Under the pieces are notes generated by a model. The model was not told the origin of the DNA, did no database searches, and worked only from the letters and a program-made list of their open reading frames with translations. A stretch of DNA of 64,000 bases from Syngnathus acus (lineage: Eukaryota; Chordata; Actinopteri; Syngnathiformes; Syngnathidae): the NCBI RefSeq assembly GCF_901709675.1, contig NC_051100.1, positions 10,138,786 through 10,202,785 of the forward strand, read 5' to 3'. Shown piece after piece: positions 15,217-28,146 of the stretch (the stretch's first letter is position 1; each line of letters begins with the position of its first letter). The translations under genes were made by a program, and so were the position numbers.

Positions 15217-16071
15217 TTTTAGATTTTGTGCGCAAAAATGTTCTTTCACTTTTAGTTTTTTCATTCACTTTCATTTCATTAACTATAATTAACTTGGTCT
15301 GAAAAATATTGACATTCACTGTTGGAAGGAGATTGCAACTATTTCCCTGAGTCCCAACATTTTTTTTTTTTGTTCTCAATATGGTTGTCAGCTAATAACA
15401 CTAACAACGGGCCTTTTTCTATTAATGTCTCAGCAAGCTGTGACAGTGACAGCGAGATGGAATGCAAAGCACCAAGCTGCTTAAAAGAGGAAGTGCTAAA
15501 TAAAATTCAACATTAATTTCATTATCCACACCTGCTGTGGAGTGAAGTGGAGTGGCGTGGCCGGCGTCTGAACTCGGAGCCTATTATTTCCTTTGCACAA
15601 ACACTGTCAAAGTGGACACCGTGGAAATTTAAATTAAAAATAGGATGATTTCTTGGACATAACTGTGCTGGTGTGATAGCAGAGACTTGGATTATTTTCA
15701 TTTCAACTCCTGAGAAAGAGACGTCCTCCTCTTACTTATCAGTCTGATCCTAATGGACGAGCTCACCCTACTCCCCCCTCCCCTTCTTCTTCTCCTTGCA
15801 CTGATCTTTCAGAACACAAAAGATTTTGTACTTGCAATAATAGCCAGATCAGAAAGAAAACGTGACTGTTTTTTACATGAGCCGGTGCAGAGAAGAAAAT
15901 CAACCTTATTTTGCCTCTTCTGCGTCCTTGCAAAAATGAGTTTTACATGCAAATGTCCTATTTTCATTCTTTTCACAGACATTTGAAAAATACTTAAACA
16001 ACTACATTATTACTTCCACCCAGTGAGTAATGTTGTCTTTGGCAAGAGTTTCTTTCTTTGTATGGAAGAGG

Positions 16072-16258
16072 ATTAGGGCCAGTGAAGAAAAAGAAAGGGG
16101 GGTGATGGGATTCTGCCTTTTTTTCTCAGAATTCTGACTTTAATGTGGGAATTCTGACTTTAAAGTGAGAATTCCCACTTTCTGACTTTAAAGTCAGAAA
16201 GAAAAAAAAAGAGAAAAAATCCTGTCACCCCTCCTTTTTTTTCTTCACTGGCCCTAAT
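16072..16258. mobile_element. short palindromic MITE, second family
   Basis: About 187 bases with long inverted ends: ATTAGGGCCAGTGAAGAA at the left and its mirror TTCTTCACTGGCCCTAAT at the right. The interior repeats GAATTC and TGACTTTAA motifs and includes a perfect 24-base palindrome at 16178-16201. The whole unit could fold into a hairpin. It is non-coding and unrelated in sequence to PAL. The superfamily is not determinable. Confidence 0.85.
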
Positions 16259-16676
16259 TTGGGTGCAGTACTTCCTCCCAAACTTTAATATCTACCTTGA
16301 CTTTTTTTTTTTTTTTACTTTCAGAAGGTTAATATCTGCAGTACATTTTCTTCCAGTAACTTTTCCACATTTCTGTAATTTATTTTATGCGCTAAACCAA
16401 AGCTGCTCTTTATCCTAATATTTTCTTACACAACATTAATCTGTCATTGCGTTCAAAGACAGAACTTTTTGTCATCATTTTAGGACTTTTAATATACAGT
16501 ATCCCACTGGGAGAACGCAGGATACATTAACTGTAGTTCATGGTCCAGAAACGATAGTCATGAAACATTACTTGTTGAAAGTCATCATCACACAGCACCT
16601 CTCTACTCACCTTTCACCGATAAAACATAAGTGGGAGGGTCTGAGTAACTTTACATGTGCAATATTACATAGGACA

Positions 16677-16790
16677 GCAAGGTGGGTATTGTTCTACATA
16701 TCTTCTGTCTTATAGGCATGATGTTCCAGTTTTGAATCTCAGCTCAGGCCCTCCTTTGTGGAGTTGTTGCGAATCATGCATTTCGCACAA
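16677..16790 (+). mobile_element. SINE 5' fragment
   Basis: GACAGCAAGGTGGGTATTG, then TTGAATCTCAGCTCAGG and CCTTTGTGGAGTT match a degenerate tRNA-like head and the start of the body. The 3' part is missing. Confidence 0.6.
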
Positions 16791-18957
16791 TAAAAGCACT
16801 TATTCTCAACCACGTTAGTAATTATTGTAATTAGATGAGAATAATTTAAAAGAAAAAAAAAAAAAAGCTAAACCTGTACAAATCATTTCAGCTCCACCAA
16901 ACCAAACCTCCATAATATGTACCATCAAATTGGTTTCAGAAAACTTTCAAGCAAGCATTTGCCATTTGCCCAATAACAACTGTCTGAGTGTTTATATGAA
17001 ATGCGGGACATTTATTTCTAAATATGTTTTTTGCAAGGACTGCCTCTTTGTGCACACAAAAGCAATGTTCCTGCATTGTGAAGTGTTTTCATGTCACAGA
17101 ATGTCAGAGGTTCTTTTTCAGGACTGTGATGGTAGGCGACATAGCAAGGATGCAATTATACGTTTCAACTCACTACGTAATGGCTGAAGTGCAGCTGAGG
17201 CAAGACTTGACTGAACATATTGGTTGCCTTTAGAAGTGGAGGGAGTTCGTACAGCTTCCTATAGCACGACAAGCTGATTTTTAGAGAGAGGTGGGGCCAC
17301 CATGAACTGGCAGCGTGCAATCAACTCAATGCCCTCACGATTGCTGTGAGCAGCAACGAACATGCATGGTGGAGTTTTAAAACCTAAAGCAAGAATTTCT
17401 GATCTAATTTAGCACCATCCAGTTTTAGAGAATAGCCTGCTTATTCATGGAGCATTTAATGAGGTTGTTTTATGGTGTGATATTTCAGGACATTTATGTA
17501 GTATTTCTTCAGCCTAAACCAGAAAGAGACACTTGTCAAATGTGGTTTCTTTATTTTTCAATAAACATATATGCAGATTTTACTGAAAAGGTGTGGAACA
17601 ATATGATAACCGAACAGTGACTAAAAAAAAAAAAATGCAATTAGGAATCCTGCAAGTTTATTCCATTGACTGAAGTCTTGTTTGGTATTGTGTACTAGCA
17701 AAAGTATGAACTCCAATTTCAACATGTCCTCCTTTGGGCTTGTTGAAATCGATTGCGAGGCATTTGACAGATCGACGTTTATTGGATAAGTCCCCAAAAC
17801 TCAGCATACCAGTCAATAAGCATGAGAAGCAAAATCCCGCATTTACTCCAGTTATGGCGTAGCCTGAAACCGTCCCAAAGTTATTGATGAGTATGTGGAC
17901 TGATAAAAGGGAAATGGGTGGAGCTGTTAAATATAGTAAAAATGCCATCCGCATAATATAAGGGGATATAGACAGTGTGGGATTATTTGAAATCCCGAGA
18001 TGCTGCAATTCTGTGTTATAAAGTGACTGGTTCAATAAAATGTTTAAAAGCAAGTGGTGATAATGAGCAACCTTTTATTTATCAACGGAAATTAGGACAA
18101 AATATCTTCGTCAATGAGGCTTTTATCATGTGAGGGACACAAGACGCAACAAAAATGCTCGGCATGTGACGATAGCCATCCAGGAACAAAATCTGTAAAT
18201 CCATATTGTTGTCAAAAATAAACGAGACTAAATGTGGTCTACAAAATGAAAAGTGTGCTAAATTCAGCCGGCGTCTAAATTCAGAGTTTTAGGAATGACT
18301 GAAATCGTTTTTTGGTTGTTGTTTTTTTACAGCAGCCAGACACAATTGCGGAGTCCCTTTGTAAGCCTTATCGGTCTCATTTCAGAAAACATTTGGGGAC
18401 TGTGCTCTTTCCTTCATCTTTGGGTGTTTATTTACCTCCCCTTACAAAGACCAGAATATCATTCCCTCCACTGGTTACAAAGGCTTCATTTTCCAGACGA
18501 AGAAAAGCCAAAGGAAATCGATTGCTCACGCACCCAATTTAAGGACCTTAATTTAATCTAAAGGACAGGGGGATTTTGTTATGCAGGAAATGTTGGGGTT
18601 TATTTGTCTTGAGATATTCATGGTCTCGTAGAGTGTGTAATGTTGATCCAGCAGGGAGCATGGGTCATAAATTACCCATTTTATTTTTTGTGTCTATAGT
18701 CTATATTGTTTCAGTTTAGTCAAGGTACTCAAACAACTTTAGGAATGACCTTTAAGTTTCACTTGTTTCACATTGTGGATTCTACTCTCCTTTAAGGCCA
18801 CATTAATGTTAGAGTTACGCAAGCTGTACTGACTTTAACATAGTGTTCAGTGATTGATGATTCTAACATCTATTCATAAATGTGAAGTCATCTGTGGTAT
18901 GATATGAGGGTCAGTCTATCAAATCAGACTTTAAGGTCAGATGGGTTTAGATCAAAT

Positions 18958-19082
18958 TCATCCATCCATCCATCTTCTGAACTGCTTATCCACATGAGGG
19001 CTACCTATCCACAAAGACTTTGGGTTGTAGGAGAGGTACACACTGAACTGGTTCCCAGCCAATCGCAAAGCAGACACAGACT
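18958..19082 (-). mobile_element. SINE 3' fragment
   Basis: A CATCCATCCATC tail, CTGAACTGCTTATCC, ACACTGAACTGGTTCCCAGC and CAATCGCAAAGCAGACAC follow the minus-strand order of the SINE 3' half, with internal loss of the GGCTCCAGC portion. The tRNA-like head is absent. Confidence 0.7.
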
Positions 19083-19250
19083 GCTTCTAGTCTTTATTAG
19101 TAGCCCACGGGTTTTGCTGTAATTCAAAATTTTAAACCCTGGTGGCATCATGTCATGTTACAGATAAAAAAAAAAATGCACGTGAGCTTTAACCCACCAA
19201 AGTATATTTTTAGGGAGCCAGAATTGATGGTGGTGCTGTGGGCTGACCAA

Positions 19251-19309
19251 ATGGATGGATGGATGGATGGATGGATGGATGGATGGATGGATGGATGGAT
19301 GGATGGATG
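19251..19309 (+). repeat. (GGAT)n microsatellite
   Basis: About 14-15 perfect GGAT units, the same motif as the SINE tail. It may be an expanded tail whose SINE body has decayed. Confidence 0.92.
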
Positions 19310-19508
19310 CTTCAAGAAGTGACTTCAACAAATTTCAATTCTGTTTATAAATGTATGTCATCCACCCTACATCTTTTTTTGCTGGGACTCAAGTAGTTTA
19401 TTCATGTGGCTTCCATGGAAATATATAGTGGCTTCTTGAGCATTGAACTTTACATATACTGTAGGTGAGTATTTTCTTTTACCTTTATTGAATTACTTTG
19501 TCATAGTT

Positions 19509-19603
19509 ACCCCCTGCCTCTCACAACGATGCCAGCTTGGATAAGCTCTGGCTCACCTCTGCGATCCTGCTCGGATAAGCAGAATAGAAAATGGATAAAT
19601 GGT
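19509..19603 (+). mobile_element. SINE 3' end fragment
   Basis: CCAGCTTGGATAAGCTCTGG, CTCACCTCTGCGATCCTG and GGATAAGCAGAATAGAAAAT match a common fish SINE 3' end. The body is lost. Confidence 0.65.
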
Positions 19604-20997
19604 TACACTTTCGAGCAGTTGGGATTTTTTTTCCTCTTCAGCTGGTAGACTGCCGATGAAGCCGGGACAATCATTTTCGAGAATATTGCTTCTTGCACAG
19701 CGTTTCAATTTTTCACATTTTGAAACTAAATTGCTCGATGTATGTACACTACCACTTCTGTTAGAAGAAAAGGTTTCTGTGTAGATGCACAGTCCTACGG
19801 AAAATGGAACATTTGGAAGTGGGAGGTAAAAATGACCTTTGGCACAGCATGTTTAAAATTATACCGCAAGGCGGGATAAACTGCACTTTTAGCGGTATGC
19901 CTTGTTGACACAAATCTGCCCAATCTTAGAAATGGGATTTGGGTGATTGTGGGCATTGCAACTCAGCCGGGCCTTCCAATAGACCCTCATAATGGTGTGC
20001 ATCCCAGAAGGGAACAATCACCTGGTAACACATAGATTGATAGCGGCAGAGGACAATCCAGCGCATCCTCTCAGGAAGACTTATCCATCATCGGAATTTA
20101 GACTTGATAAGATGGCTGATATGAGGAAATATCATTAGAGCGGCAGGGAGGGATGCCTGGCGGAGGAAATCCACTTGGACTTAAGAATGGCTCACAAAGT
20201 AGCAGAAACAGAGGCCCGTTGAGGCTAATTATACTATATTGTTTTAAAGTAAGAATATTGGCATGCAAATTTTCTATCACATCTCAGTCTGCTTTATTGC
20301 AGAATGAGAAGAGCTCTCATATGAGGTTTATTTGCCTTAGAGGCTGTTTTGTGTGGAGGGGGTGACAACTTAAATGGCTGATATAAAAGCTGACACAAGT
20401 CATCTATCACACATCCCTGGCCTGTCTGCTGGAAATTCCTCTTTTTAAAGGATGGCCTATCGTGCACCTATAAGTCACGGCGTACAGTGTTGCAGGCTGT
20501 GCCCTTGTGTGTTTACAAGATTGCATGTGTCGTTTGGATTTAGGGGATTTGTCACAGGGGCGTATTCCATCCTATTTTGACATGCGCTGTCACTGAGGGA
20601 ATGAATACACATGGCGGATTTGTCCGTTTTACAGAAACACCTTCGCTCTATTAGCTGCTGCAGTGGAAGCAACACCATTGGCTTGTCATCTCATTTTACT
20701 TTGACAACGCTTTCAGAAGTTAATCATACAGCGTACTCCACAAAACATCAACTAATCATGTGCTTGTCTTTTTCGACTACTTTGAAGTCCATTAATCTTT
20801 GAGTGTGAACTTTCAATCACTAAGCGCATTCAAAGTGGCTGTCAGGCGCGAATAATAGCAAAAATAAAGAGATACTCATTTACAATTTGAATGGGTCAGT
20901 CTCCAGTCTGTCAAGTCATGGGCAATTAGCAGAGAGAACCAGCCGGATTTTTCCCCCCCAATGTATTGCTTGTAGTGTTCCACTGTCACTGCAATTA

Positions 20998-21381
20998 CCG
21001 TATTTTCCGGACTATAAGGCGCACCTAAAAACCTCAAAAGCCGACAGTGCGCCTTATAGTCCGGTGCGCTTTACATATGGACCAAATTCCTAAATTTAAA
21101 CTGGCCCGAAGCATTGTGTCATGAAATCAATCATAAGTGACCCGCTGAAGACTATGAATCATGAATCAAAAAGATTATGGATCATTATTTTGAGATTATA
21201 AAGTCATTTGTTGCGTCTGAAGATGAATAAAAAAAATAAAATGGAGAATGATTTGATTTGGATTCAAAATTTGACATGATGCATTAATGGTGCGCCTTAT
21301 ACAAGGACAAAGTTCTAAAATGGGCCATTCATTGAAGGTGCGCCTTATAGTCCGGTGCGCCTTATAGTCCGGAAAATACGG
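20998..21381 (+). mobile_element. PAL element (type A) with intact TA duplication
   Basis: A 384-base copy with the same core as 14822-15216. It is flanked on both sides by TA (20996-20997 and 21382-21383), supporting a two-base TA target duplication. No open frame of note. Confidence 0.95.
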
Positions 21382-22925
21382 TAAGTATAAACAGCCTGAT
21401 CTTATGCCTCAGTGTATTTTTAGAGAAATGTCAGACCATTTCGTCCTTGCTTGTTTGATTTTTTTTTTTTGTGACACTAATATCGCACCCCAGCCACTCG
21501 TACCGTTCCTGACCTTGTGTTCAATTTTATTTTCAATTCCATGATATAGTTGTTTTCATTGCCGAGCCGCATTTGAGCGGTGTGATCGACCGGCTTCGAT
21601 GTGTAACGAGGGTGATTGCTGGTAGTTTTTTTCATGAGGAAAATTATGGTGGGGCTACATAAACTCAAGTGTGCCACATAAAGCCAGAGCAAGCAAACAG
21701 CACTCCCTTCTTGTCGAATGTGCTTCGTGATAAAATGAAACACAAAACTTTAGAGTTCAAACCGCCATCATGGAGGAAGACGTGTAATGTCACTATTTCT
21801 CTTTAGAGTTTAATTCGGCATGTAGGATTCTTTTGTAATGGCCTTTTTGTGTATGTTTGGTTTAGTTAAAGATCCCAAGGTAGGCAACAAAACTGAGTAC
21901 CAACACCGTTTTTTAATAAACAAAAAGTGCATGGAGCTCAAAAGTTAACTACATGGTGGTTGAAAAGTACAGAACTTTCTATTTTCAGCCATCCATTTTG
22001 TGTACCGTTCATTCTTATTAGGGTCTCGGGCTAGCACTTGAAAAAAGGCTAGTGTCCTCTGGTTTATAGTGGGAGGAAGGCACAACATAATTCCAGAGCA
22101 ACTCAAGTTGTGAGTTCTCATGTACATGTTAGATTTGAATAAGTATTGGGGTTTTTTTGGGGGGGGGGGAGTAGTTTTGTTCAGCACTGATTTCATTTGA
22201 GCAGCATTTTTTCCAGGTTAATCCCAGGATTGTAAACTATAAAAATATTCATAATGGGAGAGATGAATGTTGGACTGCAACTACTGAATATTTTACGAGT
22301 TGAGTATCCTCCTTAAAATTCGGTTGAATAATCAAAATCTATTTTTGCTCAGTTAGAGAGCAATCCTGAATACAAAACAGAAAATACTGTATTTGACTTA
22401 TTAAGAAACAACAAATTGATTCAGTTTTTTGTGTAATGAATTTAAATGTTCTTAAATTCAGATTATGCAGCATATATTTTTTTTTGTCTCGAAATTTCAT
22501 TGGGGTGATTTCATACACAAATATTAACCAGTTTAAAAGTAGCATTTCTGCTATTAAAACATAAGGCATTTCCTAGAAATGGCATCTTTGAGCAAGTTCA
22601 CTTGAACATTTCAGCATAAATATTTACACGTGTAGAAATTGCTTAAGTGCGGGTGACATAAGCACATTGTGCCACATCCTGCTTCTCAGTGTGTTTTGTT
22701 TTGAGGCACAAAATGCAAATTTAGACACACAAATTACAATGTGAAATGTTAAGTTTTCTTTTCTACCATTTATCAATCAAAAGAATCTCATAAATAAAAG
22801 TAATTACTAATAAGTATTTTAAAATAACAGTTTCCTTTTGAATCACACTTTTCTCTTAAGTTAGGCCCTAACCATCTTTTGTAACATTATGATGTTGTGT
22901 AATTTATTATTTGAATATGTCGCAG

Positions 22926-23069
22926 ACTGGGCGTCTGATGGTGCAGGCATCCATTTGCTTGACTTAAATGCAGGCGGCGTGGGTTCATTTTCCACTCAGT
23001 GCTAGTGTGAATGTGAGTGTGAATGGTCTCCACCTGCGCTGTGATTGGCAGGCAACCAGTCTGAGGGTT
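22926..23069 (+). mobile_element. SINE fragment, different tRNA head
   Basis: GCTTGACTTAAATGCAGGCGG followed by GTGGGTTCATTTTCCACTC is a tRNA-like head, then GTGTGAATGTGAGTGTGAATGG and CTGTGATTGGCAGGCAACC form the shared SINE core. This head differs from the SINE at 8359, so more than one SINE family shares the core. Confidence 0.65.
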
Positions 23070-26000
23070 GATCAAATATATTTAATTTACATGTTTTTTT
23101 AACTCAGTCGACTGGTTGAAGCCCAGGCTCATGTTTGTAGTCCCACGTGCAGATGACTTCCATACAGGCAGATTATCGCCATATATAGACATCACTGTCT
23201 CTCGTGTGCAACATGCAGCAGCACTGTCAAACAAAGCTTTTCAGATGATGTGTGTTACCATAGTAACAAACAATGGCTGCATGTTTCTGGTTCACCTGTG
23301 GTTATGCAAATGAGATTCTTTGTTATAGAGTTTGCTAACATTAAGTTGTGCTACTTTCACTTACTAATGAATTTGTTCTGCCTCAGTGCTTGCTAGCGCC
23401 AATCTCATTATTGTGTTATACACGGAAAACTCTTGTCGGTGACAACGACAAAGGCAAACATATTTAAAGTGTAACTGACCCTGCGGAATGTTAATCACGT
23501 TGGAATTTAGTTTGACAAAATGTTTTCTGTTCTGCTTTGCTCGAATAAAATTTTCAAATTTGGTGCTTTACAACCACATTAATCAATAACATCGTTCACT
23601 TTCAATTAACTCTTAACCCCGTGTCCTTCCTTTATCTGATTATGACCGAAACGTGCGTCTTCATCCTCACTACGTTTAACATATTCTCATAATAAGTTAG
23701 TGTTTAATCACATTACTGTCTGCAGAGTCATCAGCAGTTTCTGCAAACGCCCACATTATTCCAAGGAGCACCTCTGCCAACTGTTTGCTATCTCTCCGCT
23801 TTAGAAATCCTGCAGTGACTTTATCACTGTGGATACAAGATGGACTACGGCAACAGCCTACGGCTCTAAACAATTGACTGGAGATGATATTGTGTTAAAA
23901 TGGACATGGCATTTTATTTCAATTTGGCTGAGAGCAGCATACATACTCTGCTGTCCAAAAGTATTAGTACAGTGAGGCAAATTATTATTATTTTTTTTGC
24001 TGTAGACTGAAAACATGTGGGATTGACATCAATAGAGAAATATGAGTCAAAAGAAGGTTTTATTTCCAAGTATTCATGAATGATCCTACGTAGAAGATGA
24101 TTTCCATTAGTTGCAACAACAATAGACTTGCAATTCATCAAAGGGAATACGATTTACCGGTCATATCTATTTGCAAATTATTGTTCCAATATAGCTGAGA
24201 CTCCTATCTGTAAATTATGGCAAATTCCAGCCTGGCATTTCAGTTCTTCTTGCTAATCAGTAATTAACATCTTCTGCTGTAGCCTGAATTTTTATTCATG
24301 ACCTTCACAGTTAGCCCTCTGGAAGTTGTCACGGTTTATATTTATAGCTATGATAATGTTTTCGTTGTTTTATTCCTTTTTTTTCTTGGTGTACTCATTC
24401 AGCATCTGTTACTTATTTAACTAGCAATTAATTTCTTCTTCGATTGTTGTATTTGGAATGGCCCTTATTCATTAGATGTTTTTTTATATGTTCTCATTTC
24501 ACAAGTGCTTCGTTTTCGTAATGGTCAATTCAGTAAGATAAAATTTTAAATTGGGCAGTTAAAAAGAAAATATTTTGCTTTGCCACATTTTCAACAAAGA
24601 AATAAGAATTTACATTTTACTACCCTAACTCAAAGGTCATGTTAAAAACACCTAGCAAAATATTTTGGTGCAAAAAAATTGTGCTAACGAGCAAGGCTGC
24701 CATAAATGTTAATTATTTATATTTAAAAAGTTGCACCGACTTTAATTAGAGTTTTAGCCAAATTGTTTTCCACTGTTTATTTATTGTAACAGGAAAAGCC
24801 ACACTTATCAGTTACATGTTCCAAAACTCTTACGCATATAAAAATGAGCAGTATCGAACAAAAAGTGTTGTCTTTGAAATTCTGTGTCCGATCCAAATGT
24901 GCCGTAAATACCCGATATGAGAGATGTTTTGATCATGTTCATCTTTTTGACTCGAACCCAAATACTTTCAGTCCACAGCAAAAATAAAGAAATAGCATGT
25001 TCTACTACTTGTGGTTTATATATGTAGATACAGGAATAGAATACTTGTCGATATGTAAAGCATTTTGACTGAAAGGAAAAGTGTCAACGTGCTGCAGATT
25101 AGAGGGCCGGAGATAAATCCCAGCGGCTCACAGCCTACCCAAAGTTGAGTTGTCGGCATGTGATCTTCAATCTTTCACTGTTCTCAGTGCTGCATCACTG
25201 TCTCGAGAGCGTCCCTCAATCCCACGTTTACTCCACTCCATTTCCCACAGTGCCTACTTTTCTGTATTCCTCAAAACTGAACCCATTAAAATGTCTCACC
25301 TTCACATGCTGTCACTCAACTTTCTCTTCTGTCAAGTCGTTTCAGAGCATTCGGCGACTGGAGAAGTAACACAATTGATTTGATCAAAAATCGTTTTTGA
25401 AAAGTGAACACAATAAATGTAAACCACGATTAGTCTTGGCTAACTATCGTACAAAAGCTATATCAATTGATTTCGCAGAAGAGAGAAAAGCTCAAATTTG
25501 AGTTTGAGGATTTTTTGCCTGTGTCAATTGTCTCTTATGTGAGAATGGATAGTCTTTGAAGCTGAATTTTCCAAATTGTCAGAATCTTGTGGCCGATGTA
25601 TGTGTATGTAAGAATCAAATCAATGACATCAATAGAGACTATTAGATCAATATTGGCACAAAATTGACTTTAATTCTCATCATAATCAACTGGATATGGA
25701 GTTTGATGCATTGTGGTCGCATGTGTCACTAGCTGTTTGTTGTTGTTTTTCATTGTCACAAATATAGTTGCTTGTTGAGCTTTGGCCTCCTATTCTTTTG
25801 GCTTTATAAACTCTTTTAGTTGCCAATAACTTCTCAGCCTGCCTTCGCATTCCTCCCAGCGGTTTCTTATCAGCAGGATGTGATTACTCTAAGTCTATTT
25901 ATTTCACTGCAGTCAGTCTGACCCTGATTTGTTAAAGCCGAAGCTTGCTCACATAGACGTTCATGGAAATGTGACAGGATCAATAATTCCATGCTTCAGC

Positions 26001-28108
26001 CAAAGGCGCACGTGTGTTTACCTTGTGGGTTTTACCAATGACATGTTCCTGGGCTACAAGCAGCCTCAAGAGACCTCAACCTCACAGGACACGGCCTTTC
26101 ACGTCAGAGAGATGTGAGGATACAGAGAACACAAGGCACGGTGGGACGTGTGGGCCGCTTTTCAGTGGGTGCAGGAAGTCAGGCTATCACAAGCCAAGTT
26201 CAATCTCCATCCTGCTTTGTATGCATGCCCGCACTTGCTGCCCATGCCTAGTGCACAAGGGAGGGACAATTTGTCATCACACTTGTTCAGAACTAGTAAG
26301 ATATGTACATGTATTTTGCTACCCCAATATTTTCGCGGTAGCGGTAAGAATTTTGAACTTAAAGGAGACACAAACACACGCACACACACAAATATATACA
26401 CACAAATATATACTGTGTATACTAAGTAAAAAAAATCACAGAAAAGCAAAGTAAACCAATAGATATATATTCACAGTTAGCGTGTAACTGCACAATACAC
26501 TGTGTAATCACTATGTAATCACTGTGAATAATCCATAGCTTTAGTTTCTCTTGATGTGTGCAACATTTGCATATCTGCAGTGTCAACATAGAGGTGCAAA
26601 AGCCATAAATATTGATGAGGACATCAACAAATGAAGAATTGTCAGTGTGACTCCCGGGCACTCAATCTGACAGCTCAGTGTTTGCAGCAATGCCAACAAA
26701 AAGAGACACCTAACAAGTTTAATGGCAAAATCACACCTGCTGGATTATCAAAAAGGAAGAAGCGATCTAAGGTAGAGCGCCGTTTATCCTTTTAACATTT
26801 TTTTCAATCCAAACAAAATTTGTTCATAGAGCACATTTGAAAACATCTGCACTTATTTCTCTAAACATGGCAGTTCAATATGTCCTTTGCTCAAAATGCT
26901 TGGATTTATCTTTCAAGGTGAAGATATAGCCAGCGGAGCACGATAAAGCAAGACTGTTGGACAAATCACCACTGACACAACACACTACCATGCCAATAAA
27001 AGGGACTCTGTGGCAGATAACAGAATTAGCTCACAGCCCACAGAGGATTTGTGGTGACTGGCATGCGGAACGGAAAGCTAACACATTCCTCTTCAATTAA
27101 TTTATGAATCATATGTACCACATTAGTGTAGTACAGTTGTTGATCTTTACTTGAAATGGTTTTGTCTGTATTGCAACAAACTGAATTTGAGGCAACAAAC
27201 CCTTTGAACCTGATTAAAGTCCAGACTAAATATCCCAACAAATATAAACAGCGTATAGCCAATAGCCACATGCCAGCTGGTATAATTAATGCTTTAATCC
27301 TCATATTTTTCATCCGGTACAATCTTTTTTTTTCAGCCAATTTGCCAAACACAATAGTTTATGACCGAATAGCTGCAAATCGAATAGTCTTGCCAACAGC
27401 CTTGAGCGTGCATTTTATTTTGTGCACTTCAGCAGTAAACATTGTCCCTTTTGAAATAAGATGGAAGTGTCCACTGACATCTTCAAGGTAGGCATACTTA
27501 CCAATACATATCATTGCATACAGATGATGCAAAAAGCAACACACTGATGCATTAAATGGAGAATTGAACTAATCTTTAGAAACAAATGCAAATAGATGAA
27601 TTGCTCAGATTGAATGGATGGATTCATAAAGCATTATAATTGGGTAAAATTGGGTATTACAGCTTGCATAAAAATGTATCATATTTGCTGTGGGAGATAA
27701 TAAAATCAATATGATAACTCGAGTTACTTGACCCATCTCATTTATTTTGTATTATGGCTGTATAGCAAGCAACATGAAAAAAGAGTTTTTAACGTTGTCC
27801 TGTTTAGCAGGAGTGTGCAAATACATCGAGATCGATGGAGAAAACCTTTCAACATAATGCATATGAAGTCACAAAGGGTGAATAGATGAAAAGAAGGAAT
27901 GTTGAGGAGTGAGGGCGAAAGAAAAACAAGATACTTATGATGAAAGATTCTATTTCAATCATCCATTTGTATGCCACTGATAAACATCCTCTTGTTCAAA
28001 TACTTGAAGGTTCAATGCTTCAAGCAACATCGTGTTTTAAAATGACTCATCTGCCATGTTGTCTTTAAGGGCATACACTGAAAGAAAACCAAGTTGTGTA
28101 GACCTTAT

Positions 28109-28146
28109 GATACAGCCTCCCCTATTTTTGATACAGCCTCCCCTAT
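28109..28146 (+). repeat. short tandem duplication
   Basis: The 17-base unit GATACAGCCTCCCCTAT occurs twice (28109-28125 and 28130-28146) with four T residues between. No function is visible. Confidence 0.85.

Larger units (their letters stand above)
15217..20995. other. intergenic, no gene recognised
   Basis: It holds a palindromic element (16072-16258), SINE pieces and a GGAT repeat, all listed separately. The longest open frame (131 codons, minus strand, 17658-18053) has hydrophobic stretches but matches no family I recognise and lies in AT-rich DNA. Confidence 0.55.

Noticed and set aside
17658-18053. 131-codon minus-strand open frame with hydrophobic stretches
   Set aside because: No recognisable domain or signal. 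The length is expected by chance in AT-rich DNA of this size.
26014-26454. 146-codon plus-strand open frame
   Set aside because: It runs into a CA/TA repeat at its end and shows no domain. Overlapping frames of similar length exist in the same place.
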